Assembly (NCBI RefSeq): GCF_000833575.1
Contig: NZ_CP010827.1
Location: 2,319,852-2,383,851 of the forward strand
Source: Corynebacterium singulare
GTDB lineage: Bacteria > Actinomycetota > Actinomycetes > Mycobacteriales > Mycobacteriaceae
Direction: 5' to 3'
Length of the DNA stretch: 64,000 nt
Positions 55,063-62,919 of this stretch are shown here, piece by piece; position 1 is the first letter of the stretch; the number at the start of each line of letters is the position of its first letter. The notes under the pieces were generated by a model that saw only the letters and a program-made list of their open reading frames with translations, made no database searches and was not told the origin of the DNA. A program made the translations under genes and the position numbers.

Positions 55063-56500
55063 TACTGAAGGAGTTGGGCGTCTCGAAGGTTCAGGCGAGG
55101 GTATGGCGTCAAAGCGAGGGGCTTAACCGTGCTCGGCGTCAGCGGAGTTTGGTTGACCAGCAGTATCAACAAGTTGTCGCTCTGGTTGAAAGTGGCCGAT
55201 CTGTGCTCAGCGCAATTGAAGAGGTCGGGTTTCCTCAAAGGCTGGCTTATCGCTACCTTGCTCAGGACGGGTTGGAGCTCGTCCGAGGAAATCGCGGTGG
55301 AACGGCACAACATGACCGGGATCGCATCGCCCAAGCTCTAAAGCTGGTTGAAGCTGGCAAAAGCTATAAGCAGGCCGGCCAGGTAGTTGATCGCAGCGCT
55401 GACACGGTCAAAGCGTGGCATCATGATCACATGTCTGGGCGTTTGATACTCAATGATCATCCCACTGAATCCGAATCGAAGGTAGGACGCGGAAAGCGTC
55501 TTATCCGCCATGACCGAATAGCGATAGCCTACCTGCTGAAACAGCGCCATACTCACCGTGAGATTGCAGCCCAGCTGGGCCGGAATCAGTCGACGATTAG
55601 CAGGGAAATCGCCCGTGGGATGACTGAGCATGGCTACGATGCCCTCGTGGCGCAAAAGCGGGCTGTGGACCGTTTAGCCAGGCCTAAACCCCGCAAACTC
55701 GATACCAACCCGCAGTTGCGTGCCTTGGTCATTGAAGGGTTGAACAAGAAGTGGTCGCCGGAGCAGATTTCGAACTATCTTGCCCGCTGCTTCGGTAAAG
55801 GTGGGGATATGTCGATTAGCCATGAAACCATCTACCAAGCTCTCTACATCCAAGCTAAAGGTGCTTTGCGCCAGGAGTTGAAGGTAGAAAAAGCCCTGCG
55901 TTCTGGGCGTACCGGCCGAAAACCACAATCACGCCTGCCAGCCCGCGGTAATCGAAGCTGGATTGGTGAAGACTACCGCATCAGCAAGCGCCCTGCCAGC
56001 GTTGAAGACCGCGCTGTTCCAGGACACTGGGAAGGCGATCTCATCATCGGACAAGGAGGAACCACTGCACTCGTAACCTGTGTAGAGCGCAGTACCCGCT
56101 ACACCATGATCCGCAAACTTGATGTGCATGATTCCGCCACGACTGTCGATAAGTTAATCGAGATGTTTACCGGCAAAATACGCAACATCACCAAAACGCT
56201 GACCTGGGACCAAGGCGTTGAATTAGCCCAAGTAGACAAGCTGAGCATCGCACGTGGACTAGCAGTCTACTTCTGCGATCCACACTCACCGTGGCAGCGC
56301 CCTACCAACGAAAACACCAACGGGCTAGTCCGAGACTTTCTCCCCAAAGGAAGCGAGTTTAGTACCCTGACAGACAAGGGCGTTCAGCAGATTCAAGACC
56401 TACTCAACGGGCGCCCCAGAAAAGTCCTTAACTGGTACACACCAGAAGAGAAAATCCAAGAACTATTCAAGTGATGCATCCACCACTTGAAACCGCCTGA
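54939..56500 (+). mobile_element. IS30-family insertion sequence
   Basis: The element is about 1562 bp with imperfect terminal inverted repeats: the left end reads TGAGGCGGGCTCAGGTGGTG and the right end, inverted, TCAGGCGGTTTCAAGTGGTG, both continuing into ATGCATC. It encodes one transposase of 494 residues. I see no convincing target duplication: bases left (AAAAC) and right (AGATC) differ. Either the ends are slightly misplaced or the insertion was followed by deletion or recombination. Confidence 0.85.
54990..56474 (+). CDS. IS30-family transposase
   Basis: The 494-residue protein has an N-terminal helix-turn-helix set, including the IS30 motif REIAAQLGRNQSTISREIARG, and a DDE integrase domain. 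The acidic residues lie in GHWEGDLIIGQ, LTWDQGVELA and PTNENTNGLVRDFLPKG. The extended N-terminus (about 170 residues before the HTH) is longer than in IS30 itself. ATG 54990 follows AGGAGG. It appears intact and may be active. Confidence 0.95.
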   Translation: MSGDEKLRERFVEAYLHDARPVPVILKELGVSKVQARVWRQSEGLNRARRQRSLVDQQYQQVVALVESGRSVLSAIEEVGFPQRLAYRYLAQDGLELVRGNRGGTAQHDRDRIAQALKLVEAGKSYKQAGQVVDRSADTVKAWHHDHMSGRLILNDHPTESESKVGRGKRLIRHDRIAIAYLLKQRHTHREIAAQLGRNQSTISREIARGMTEHGYDALVAQKRAVDRLARPKPRKLDTNPQLRALVIEGLNKKWSPEQISNYLARCFGKGGDMSISHETIYQALYIQAKGALRQELKVEKALRSGRTGRKPQSRLPARGNRSWIGEDYRISKRPASVEDRAVPGHWEGDLIIGQGGTTALVTCVERSTRYTMIRKLDVHDSATTVDKLIEMFTGKIRNITKTLTWDQGVELAQVDKLSIARGLAVYFCDPHSPWQRPTNENTNGLVRDFLPKGSEFSTLTDKGVQQIQDLLNGRPRKVLNWYTPEEKIQELFK

Positions 56501-56554
56501 AGATCTGGGGACTTAATTGATCGAAACGTACATGGACCAGGTCGTCGCGCGCTG

Positions 56555-57994
56555 TTAGAGGATGTCGCCCGGGGTGTAAGCAGCGGCGTGCGGGTGCTGA
56601 TCCGCAAGCGCCTTGATACGGCCGAGGATCTGGCTTACCTGGGACTCGGCCGCGCCGATGAACGCGTGCTTGTCCGACAGCGCGGCCTCGAGAGCGGCGG
56701 CATCGAGCGGCAGGCGCTCATCCGCAGCCAAGCGCTCCACTAGGTCCTGTTCCCCGCCGTTCTCGCGCATGTTGAGCGCTACAGCCACGGCGTTTTCCTT
56801 GATGACCTCGTGCGCAGTCTCGCGGCCCACGCCCGCGCGCACCGCCGCCATGAGGATACGGGTGGTAGCCAGGAACGGCAGGTAGCGCTCCAGCTCGCGG
56901 TCAATCATGGCGGGGAAGGCGCCGAACTCGGCCAGAACCGTGAGGAAGGTTTCAAACATGCCGTCGAGGGCGAAGAAGGCATCCGGAAGCGCGACGCGGC
57001 GCACCACTGAGCAGAACACGTCGCCCTCGTTCCACTGCTGGCCGGACAGGTCCGCCACCATAGTGAGGTAGCCGCGCAGGATGACCTGGAAGCCGCCGAC
57101 GCGCTCGCAGGAACGAGCGTTCATCTTGTGCGGCATGGCAGAGGAGCCAACCTGGCCCTCCTTGAAGCCCTCCGTTACCGTCTCGTTGCCAGCCATGAGG
57201 CGAATCGTCGTGGCCAGGGAGGACGGGGCCGCGCCGAGCTCCACGAGGGCGGAGACGGCATCGAAATCGAGGGAACGCGGGTAAACCTGGCCCACCGAAT
57301 TGAACACGCGGGAGAATCCCAGGTGGTCCGCAATGCGCGTCTCCAAGGCGGCAAGCTTGTCCTCTGATCCACCCATGAGGTCGAGCATGTCTTGGGAGGT
57401 GCCCATCGGGCCCTTGATGCCACGCAGCGGGTAACGGCCCAGAAGAGACTCAACGCGCTCGATGCCCAGCAGCATCTCATCCGCGGCGGAGGCAAAACGC
57501 TTGCCCAGCGTCGTGGCCTGCGCCGCCACATTGTGCGAGCGGCCAGCCATAACCAGAGTCTGGTACTGCGCAGCGCGCTCACCGATGCGCGAGACCACCG
57601 CGATGGCCTTGTCACGAACTAGCTCTAGGGAGCGCAAGATCTGCAGCTGCTCCACGTTCTCTGTCAAGTCGCGAGAGGTCATGCCCTTGTGGATGTGTTC
57701 AAAGCCGGCCAGGGCGTTGAACTCCTCGATGCGGGCCTTGACGTCATGGCGCGTGATGCGCTCGCGCTCCGCAATGGAGGCGAGGTCGACGTTGTCCACC
57801 TGCGCCTCGTAGGCGGCGATGGCCTCAGCGGGGATGTCGACGCCGAGGTCTTTTTGCGCGCTCATCACCGCGATCCACAGCTGGCGCTCCAGGATGATTT
57901 TGTGCTCTGGAGACCAGATTTCAGCCATCTCAGGAGAGGCATATCGAGCGGACAGGACGTTGGAAATGTTCTTCTTTTCAGCCACGTCGCTCAT
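56555..57994 (-). CDS. purB: Adenylosuccinate lyase PurB
   Basis: The 479-residue enzyme removes fumarate from SAICAR and adenylosuccinate. The fumarase/aspartase signature GSSAMPHKMNA is intact. MTSRDLTENVEQLQI and AGRSHNVAAQATTLGKR supply active-site residues. I chose ATG 57994; a longer form would overlap purD. Only 54 bases separate its stop from the insertion sequence. Confidence 0.96.
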   Translation of the reverse strand: MSDVAEKKNISNVLSARYASPEMAEIWSPEHKIILERQLWIAVMSAQKDLGVDIPAEAIAAYEAQVDNVDLASIAERERITRHDVKARIEEFNALAGFEHIHKGMTSRDLTENVEQLQILRSLELVRDKAIAVVSRIGERAAQYQTLVMAGRSHNVAAQATTLGKRFASAADEMLLGIERVESLLGRYPLRGIKGPMGTSQDMLDLMGGSEDKLAALETRIADHLGFSRVFNSVGQVYPRSLDFDAVSALVELGAAPSSLATTIRLMAGNETVTEGFKEGQVGSSAMPHKMNARSCERVGGFQVILRGYLTMVADLSGQQWNEGDVFCSVVRRVALPDAFFALDGMFETFLTVLAEFGAFPAMIDRELERYLPFLATTRILMAAVRAGVGRETAHEVIKENAVAVALNMRENGGEQDLVERLAADERLPLDAAALEAALSDKHAFIGAAESQVSQILGRIKALADQHPHAAAYTPGDIL

Positions 57995-58022
57995 TATTCC
58001 ACGCCGCCCCACCCCTGGGGTA

Positions 58023-59297
58023 TTAGATGCTGATTTCTCCAGCGGCAGCGCGGGCACCGATATCGGTGCGGAAGAAGCTGCCCTCGAGCTCGATGCCGTC
58101 GAGGACGGCGTAGGCAGCGGCACGTGCCTCATCCAACGTGGCGCCCTGGCCAAGGATGTTAAGGACACGGCCACCGTTGGAAACCACGCCGCTGTCCGAC
58201 GTCGCGGTGCCCGCATGCAGGATCTTCGTGGGGTCCTCGAGGTCTGGGGAGCTTATAACATCACCCTTGCGCGGCGAGGCCGGGTAACCTTCGGCCGCCA
58301 ACACGACGGTGACGGCGTAGCCCTCCTTCCACTCCAGCGGCTTAAGCTCCGCTAGATGCCCGGTGGCAGTTGCTTTGAGGACCTCACCGAGCGGGGACGT
58401 CAGCAGGGACAGGACCGCCTGGGTTTCGGGGTCTCCGAAGCGGCAGTTGAACTCCACTACGGCCGGGCCCTCTGCGCCCCATGCCAGGCCAGCATAGAGC
58501 AGGCCGGTGTAGGGCGTACCGCGGTGAGCAAGTTCGCGGGCGACGGGGACGCAGACCTCGTCAACGATGCGCTGGACACCATCCTCCGGCAGCCACGGCA
58601 GCGGGGTGTAGGCACCCATGCCGCCGGTGTTGGGGCCCTCGTCGTTGTCGTAGGCGCGCTTGTGGTCCTGGGCCGGCAGCAGCGGAACGACGGTCTCGCC
58701 ATCGACGAGGCAGAACAGGGAGACCTCGGGGCCATCGAGGAAAGACTCCAGCAACACGGGGTTGCCGGCGGCGTGGACGGCGTCCACGTGGGCGCGGGCC
58801 TCCTCGCGGGAGTCGGTGACCACAACGCCTTTGCCGCCGGCGAGACCATCGTCCTTGACCACGAAGTGCGGGCCAAAGCGGTCGAGTGCGGCCTCGATGT
58901 CAGCCTCCGCGGTGCCGGGCGCGAGCTGTTCCGCGCGGGCGGTGCGCACGCCGGCAGCTGCCATGACATCCTTGGCAAAGGCCTTGGAGCCCTCGATCTG
59001 AGCCGCGCTTGCCGACGGCCCAAACACCGCCACGCCCTTCTCCCGCAAGGCATCCGCCACGCCAGCGACCAGAGGGACCTCAGGGCCGATGACGACGAGG
59101 TCGGCGGCGATGTCGAGTGCGAGCTCCACCATGCGCGCAGGGTCATCTACCTGGGAGTACTCCGCGTGGACGGTGGCCTGCTGCGCGTGGGCCGGAGAAC
59201 CCGGCGCGATGTGCAGATCGGTCACAGAAGGATCAGCCTTGAGGCCGGTGAGCAGGGCGTGTTCGCGGCCGCCCGAGCCGATTACGAGTATGCGCAT
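58023..59297 (-). CDS. purD: Phosphoribosylamine-glycine ligase PurD
   Basis: The 424-residue ATP-grasp enzyme makes GAR, step two of purine synthesis. [19 protein letters not shown] opens the protein, [16 protein letters not shown] is the ATP-grasp loop and [15 protein letters not shown] the metal-binding signature. ATG 59297 has TAAGAT (59310-59305) seven bases upstream, so the transcript is probably leaderless. It is followed by purB after 28 bases. It diverges from the HIT gene. Confidence 0.96.
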   Translation of the reverse strand: MRILVIGSGGREHALLTGLKADPSVTDLHIAPGSPAHAQQATVHAEYSQVDDPARMVELALDIAADLVVIGPEVPLVAGVADALREKGVAVFGPSASAAQIEGSKAFAKDVMAAAGVRTARAEQLAPGTAEADIEAALDRFGPHFVVKDDGLAGGKGVVVTDSREEARAHVDAVHAAGNPVLLESFLDGPEVSLFCLVDGETVVPLLPAQDHKRAYDNDEGPNTGGMGAYTPLPWLPEDGVQRIVDEVCVPVARELAHRGTPYTGLLYAGLAWGAEGPAVVEFNCRFGDPETQAVLSLLTSPLGEVLKATATGHLAELKPLEWKEGYAVTVVLAAEGYPASPRKGDVISSPDLEDPTKILHAGTATSDSGVVSNGGRVLNILGQGATLDEARAAAYAVLDGIELEGSFFRTDIGARAAAGEISI

Positions 59298-59331
59298 GCC
59301 GTCTATCTTAACTGCCGGTAGCCTAGGAGCC

Positions 59332-59757
59332 ATGTCTTCTGTATTTACTAAGATCATCAACGGCGAGCTGCCCGCTCGCTTTGTGTATCGCGACGAGAAG
59401 TGCGTCGCATTCTTGTCCATCGAGCCGCTGCGCTACGGCCACACCCTCGTGGTGCCGGTCGAGGAAGTGGATAAGTGGACCGATCTGGATCCTGAGACCT
59501 GGGCACACCTCAACGCCATCGCCCTAGAGATTGGCGGTGCCATCAACACCGCCTTCGATACCCCGCGCACTGGCTACATCATTGCCGGCTTCGATGTGCC
59601 GCATACCCACATCCATCTCTTCCCCGCCGAGAAGATGGAGGACTACGACTTCGCCAAGGCCTTCGACGCTGACGCCACCGACCCCGCCGCCATGGATGAG
59701 GCCGCCGCGCGCATCCGCCAGCACCTCGGCACCGATGAGGAGGGCAAGCGTAACTAA
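59332..59757 (+). CDS. HIT-family nucleotide hydrolase
   Basis: The 141-residue protein has [38 protein letters not shown] and the histidine triad HTHIHLF (His-x-His-x-His). Such proteins hydrolyse AMP-linked phosphoramidates or dinucleoside polyphosphates. ATG 59332 follows AGGAG; TAGCCT seven bases upstream would also permit a leaderless start. Its stop lies in the palindrome TAACGCG-C-CGCGTTA (59755-59769), shared with the stop of the convergent kinase gene. Confidence 0.93.
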   Translation: MSSVFTKIINGELPARFVYRDEKCVAFLSIEPLRYGHTLVVPVEEVDKWTDLDPETWAHLNAIALEIGGAINTAFDTPRTGYIIAGFDVPHTHIHLFPAEKMEDYDFAKAFDADATDPAAMDEAAARIRQHLGTDEEGKRN

Positions 59758-59766
59758 CGCGCCGCG

Positions 59767-61215
59767 TTAGGCAGCGTCTGCCGCCTTGGGCAGGCGCACG
59801 GTAAAAACGGAGCCGCGGCCCAGCTCGGATTCCACGGAGATCGAGCCGCCGTGCTGCTCCACGAGCGACTTCACGATGGCCAAGCCAAGGCCCGAACCAC
59901 CCGTGTCGCGGGTGCGTGAGGAATCCGCCCGGTAGAAGCGTTCGAAAATATGGGAGGTATCTTCCGGGGAGATGCCTTTGCCGTCATCGGAGACGTCGAT
60001 AAGCACGTGCTCCTCATCATCCCGAAGCGTGAGGGTAACGACGGCATCCTCGCCACCATGGCGAATGCCATTGGACACCAGGTTGAGCAAAACCTGGTGG
60101 AGGCGGTCCGCGTCACCATCGACCATGGGGATACTCGTGGCCTCGTTGTTGACGTTAATGGTTCGGCCAGCAAAGGCCGCGCGCGCCGACGACCCCACAG
60201 ACAGCACGAGCTCCAGCATGTCCACCTGACGCATATCCAGGCGCGAGCCCTCCGCACGCGTCAGGGACAAGAGGTCCTCCACGAGGAGGGACATGCGCTT
60301 GGACTCGGCATCAATCTTGCCGAAGACGAACTCCGCATCCTTCGTCGCGCCCGAACGATACAACTCCGTATAGCCGCGCAGGCTGGTCAGCGGGGTGCGC
60401 AGCTCGTGGGAGGCATCGCCGACGAATCGGCGCATCTGCTGCTCCTTCTCCTGCGCGTGGACGACGGATTTCTGTAGTCGACCCAGCATGACGTTCAGTG
60501 CCGCGGCGAGCTGCCCCACCTCAGTGTGCAGCGGCCATTCCGGAACGCGCTTGTCTAAGTTACCTGCCGCGATCTGCGATGCCGTCTTCTCCACCACCCG
60601 CAGGGGCCGCAGGGCTCGGTGGATAAACCACATGCCGACGATGGCGATGATGAGCATGACCACGGCGGCAATGATGATCTGAACGATTGCCAAGCCCTTA
60701 AGGATGGAATTCTCCGTGGTCATGTCCTTGGCCACGACCACCACGGACCCATCCGGGTTCAGCGCGGCCACCGCCCGCCATTCGGTATCGCCCTTCGTTG
60801 AGGGCACCGTCATGGGCTCGCCACCGACATACACACCCCGCGCATCCGGAATCGCAGCGGTTGGACCCGTAGAGACCACGGATCCGTTGGGATAATAGGC
60901 CATAGCCACGTAATCCGTCGGTGGGCGGCGGCTGCGGTCCTGGGTGTAGAAGGTCTCGTCAAGGTTGCTGGCCCAGGAATGAAGGGCGTCATTGAGCTCA
61001 GTGTCCACGCGGGTGTAGAGCACGTTGCGCATAATCGATGACACCGCCAACGAGGACATCGCTAGGCCAATGCCCGACACCAGCACCATAAGCACGAGCA
61101 ACCACGTGCGCAGCGGCAAGGCCTTGGGGCGCTGAATGCGGCGACGCTGGGATTTCTCGCGCACGAGAGTGACCCCGGAGTCCGGGGCCTGGATGTTCTC
61201 GGTGGGTTCGCTCAT
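59767..61215 (-). CDS. phoS: Sensor histidine kinase PhoS (phosphate response)
   Basis: The 482-residue kinase has transmembrane segments at about 37-60 and 176-198 enclosing an extracytoplasmic sensor domain, then HAMP, a dimerisation domain with phospho-acceptor His270 (FVGDASHELRTPLTSLRGY) and an ATPase domain (NLVSNGIRH, DDGKGI, GGSGLGLAIV). Position beside the HIT/purD genes and pairing with an OmpR-type regulator match C. glutamicum PhoS, equivalent to mycobacterial PhoR. It is co-transcribed with the regulator two bases upstream. The signal could be phosphate or, as in mycobacteria, pH. Confidence 0.9.
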   Translation of the reverse strand: MSEPTENIQAPDSGVTLVREKSQRRRIQRPKALPLRTWLLVLMVLVSGIGLAMSSLAVSSIMRNVLYTRVDTELNDALHSWASNLDETFYTQDRSRRPPTDYVAMAYYPNGSVVSTGPTAAIPDARGVYVGGEPMTVPSTKGDTEWRAVAALNPDGSVVVVAKDMTTENSILKGLAIVQIIIAAVVMLIIAIVGMWFIHRALRPLRVVEKTASQIAAGNLDKRVPEWPLHTEVGQLAAALNVMLGRLQKSVVHAQEKEQQMRRFVGDASHELRTPLTSLRGYTELYRSGATKDAEFVFGKIDAESKRMSLLVEDLLSLTRAEGSRLDMRQVDMLELVLSVGSSARAAFAGRTINVNNEATSIPMVDGDADRLHQVLLNLVSNGIRHGGEDAVVTLTLRDDEEHVLIDVSDDGKGISPEDTSHIFERFYRADSSRTRDTGGSGLGLAIVKSLVEQHGGSISVESELGRGSVFTVRLPKAADAA

Positions 61216-61217
61216 GC

Positions 61218-61922
61218 TTACGAGCGCGGCATACGCAGGACGTAACCCACGCCGCGCACCGTGTGGATCAGCGGGGTATCACCGGTGTCGATCTTGCGGC
61301 GCAGGTAAGAAATGTAAGACTCCACCACGTTGCCGTCGCCGCCGAAGTCGTAGTGCCACACGTTGTCCAGAATCTTGGACTTGGACAGCACAACCTCACG
61401 GTTCTGCATGAGGTAGCGCAGAAGGTTGAACTCCGTGGGCGACAGTTCAACGATCTCGCCGCCCTTGGTGACCTCGTGGGTGTCATCATTGAGGGTGAGG
61501 TCAGCGTAGGTCATGGTGGCGCCGTCATCAGCGCCTTCCGTGGCGCTGCCGCGACGCAGAATGACGCGCAGGCGGGTGATGACCTCCTCCAGGCTGAAAG
61601 GCTTAGTAACGTAATCGTCCGCTCCGATGGTCAGGCCGTGAATTCGCTGATCCACGGAATCCTTAGCGGTCAGGTACAGCACGGGTCCGTCGAGGCCCTC
61701 ACTGCGCAGCTTGCCCAGCAGCTCGAAGCCGTCCATGCCCGGCATCATGACGTCCATGATGTAGGCATCCGGGTTGATGTCGCGCGCGATGCGCAAGGCC
61801 TCATTGCCGGAGTTGGCGCTATACACATCAAACCCCTGGAACTTCAGGGAGACGGTGAGTAGCTCGACGATATTGGGCTCGTCATCAACGACGAGCACCT
61901 TGATGTCCTTGGAATCCTCCAT
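61218..61922 (-). CDS. phoR: Response regulator PhoR (OmpR family)
   Basis: The 234-residue protein has a receiver domain with Asp57 (AYIMDVMMPGMDGFELL) and conserved VVDDEP and GADDYVTKPF, and a winged-helix domain (VELSPTEFNLLRYLMQNREVVLSKSKILDNVW, GDTPLIHTVRGVGYVLR). In the C. glutamicum naming the regulator is PhoR and the kinase PhoS. It probably activates pstSCAB and itself. ATG 61922 follows GAAAGGA. Eleven-base phased half-sites lie about 110 bases upstream. Confidence 0.92.
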   Translation of the reverse strand: MEDSKDIKVLVVDDEPNIVELLTVSLKFQGFDVYSANSGNEALRIARDINPDAYIMDVMMPGMDGFELLGKLRSEGLDGPVLYLTAKDSVDQRIHGLTIGADDYVTKPFSLEEVITRLRVILRRGSATEGADDGATMTYADLTLNDDTHEVTKGGEIVELSPTEFNLLRYLMQNREVVLSKSKILDNVWHYDFGGDGNVVESYISYLRRKIDTGDTPLIHTVRGVGYVLRMPRS

Positions 61923-62032
61923 GGTCCCGCTTAAATCCTTTCTCCGCTTCTCCTGACGCCGGATAGCGTCGGGGAATCTCTCATTCAGACTGAGAAGTAT
62001 GGCACTCTGCCTTCCCAGGGTACTGAGCGGAG

Positions 62033-62050
62033 TCTGTATGCGCGCTGTGA
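62033..62050 (-). promoter_or_regulatory. Pho-type half-sites before phoR
   Basis: On the phoR coding strand TCACAGC (62050-62044) and ATACAGA (62039-62033) are repeated 11 bases apart. The first is exactly the half-site I know for M. tuberculosis PhoP (TCACAGC-N4-TCACAGC); the second is degenerate. Position upstream of phoR fits autoregulation. Confidence 0.5.
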
Positions 62051-62066
62051 ACCACGAAGAACAGAG

Positions 62067-62840
62067 TTAGTCCCACGCGAGGTTGTCCAGATCCACGCCT
62101 TCTGCCTGGGCTTGCGCTTCAATGAGCTGACGTAGGTAGTCGGCGTTTCCACGGTAAGTATCATCGAATCGGGGATCTTCGCAGTACATGCGCGCCAGGA
62201 TTACCTGCTTGGACCTCGACACGGGATACCACTGAGCAATGAGGGAGCGATGCTTATCGACGATTTCCTTCGCCTCCTCACTGCCCGCCGCAACTCCCGC
62301 GGCAGCGGCCTCTTCGAGCTTGGCTGCAAAGGCTTCATGGTCCACGGAAAAATCCTCCCAATCCTTTCGACCCATCTCTTCTGCAACAGAAGTGCTTTGT
62401 GCCCATTCTTCGCTGTTTCCCCACCTTTGGTGGGCTTCGTTGTGCAGGTCCGGCCAGGCCTTACCAACATTGTGTATCTTCTCGCTCGGGCTTAGATTGC
62501 TATCCATTTCAGTCTCCTCAATCAGTCTTTCCACTGCGTTCACCATTGCATCAACATCAGCTCGCCGCTTGAGTAGCGCTGTACGTTGGGCGCGAAGACG
62601 AGCCAGGGTGGTGGACGCAGGCGCGTCAACCAGTTGTGCTATGTCCTTTAGCTCAATCCCGACACTGCGATAAATCAGAATGTCCATCCCTCGTTGCACG
62701 TCATCTTCGGTATAGAGGCGATGATCACCCGCGGTGCGATATTGGGGGCACAGCAACCCAATATCGTCCCAATGCCGAAGCGTGCGGGTGGTGACTTTCA
62801 AGATTCCAGCCACGTCGCCGATGCTGTGGTCATTACGCAT
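62067..62840 (-). CDS. MerR-family regulator with TipAS-like domain
   Basis: The 257-residue protein has a MerR winged helix (SIGDVAGILKVTTRTLRHWDDIGLLCPQYRTAGDHRLYTEDDVQ), a coiled coil (about 80-110) and a C-terminal helical domain. That domain resembles TipAS, the ligand-binding half of Streptomyces TipAL, which traps thiopeptide antibiotics (MGRKDWEDFSVDHEAFAAKL, WYPVSRSKQVILARMYCEDPRFDDTYRG). It probably controls its own promoter, which has a 19-bp spacer, and perhaps the divergent transporter. The message looks leaderless. Confidence 0.87.
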   Translation of the reverse strand: MRNDHSIGDVAGILKVTTRTLRHWDDIGLLCPQYRTAGDHRLYTEDDVQRGMDILIYRSVGIELKDIAQLVDAPASTTLARLRAQRTALLKRRADVDAMVNAVERLIEETEMDSNLSPSEKIHNVGKAWPDLHNEAHQRWGNSEEWAQSTSVAEEMGRKDWEDFSVDHEAFAAKLEEAAAAGVAAGSEEAKEIVDKHRSLIAQWYPVSRSKQVILARMYCEDPRFDDTYRGNADYLRQLIEAQAQAEGVDLDNLAWD

Positions 62841-62847
62841 GACCTTG

Positions 62848-62878
62848 AGCCTAAAAGTTCACCTCGCGTTAAGTGCAA
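62848..62878 (-). promoter_or_regulatory. MerR-type promoter with 19-bp spacer
   Basis: On the minus strand TTGCAC (62878-62873) and TAGGCT (62853-62848) are 19 bp apart, the over-long spacing typical of promoters activated by MerR-family proteins. The spacer carries an imperfect inverted repeat (AGTTGCACTT and AGGTGAACT). The -10 ends seven bases before the regulator's ATG at 62840. Confidence 0.6.
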
Positions 62879-62919
62879 CTCTCGCCGCACGGCAGATATT
62901 TTTCCTACGCTAATAAACC

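Noticed and set aside
54939..56500. Composite transposon around the unknown gene pair
   Set aside because: Only one IS end pair is present; no second element lies in the window to bracket the genes.
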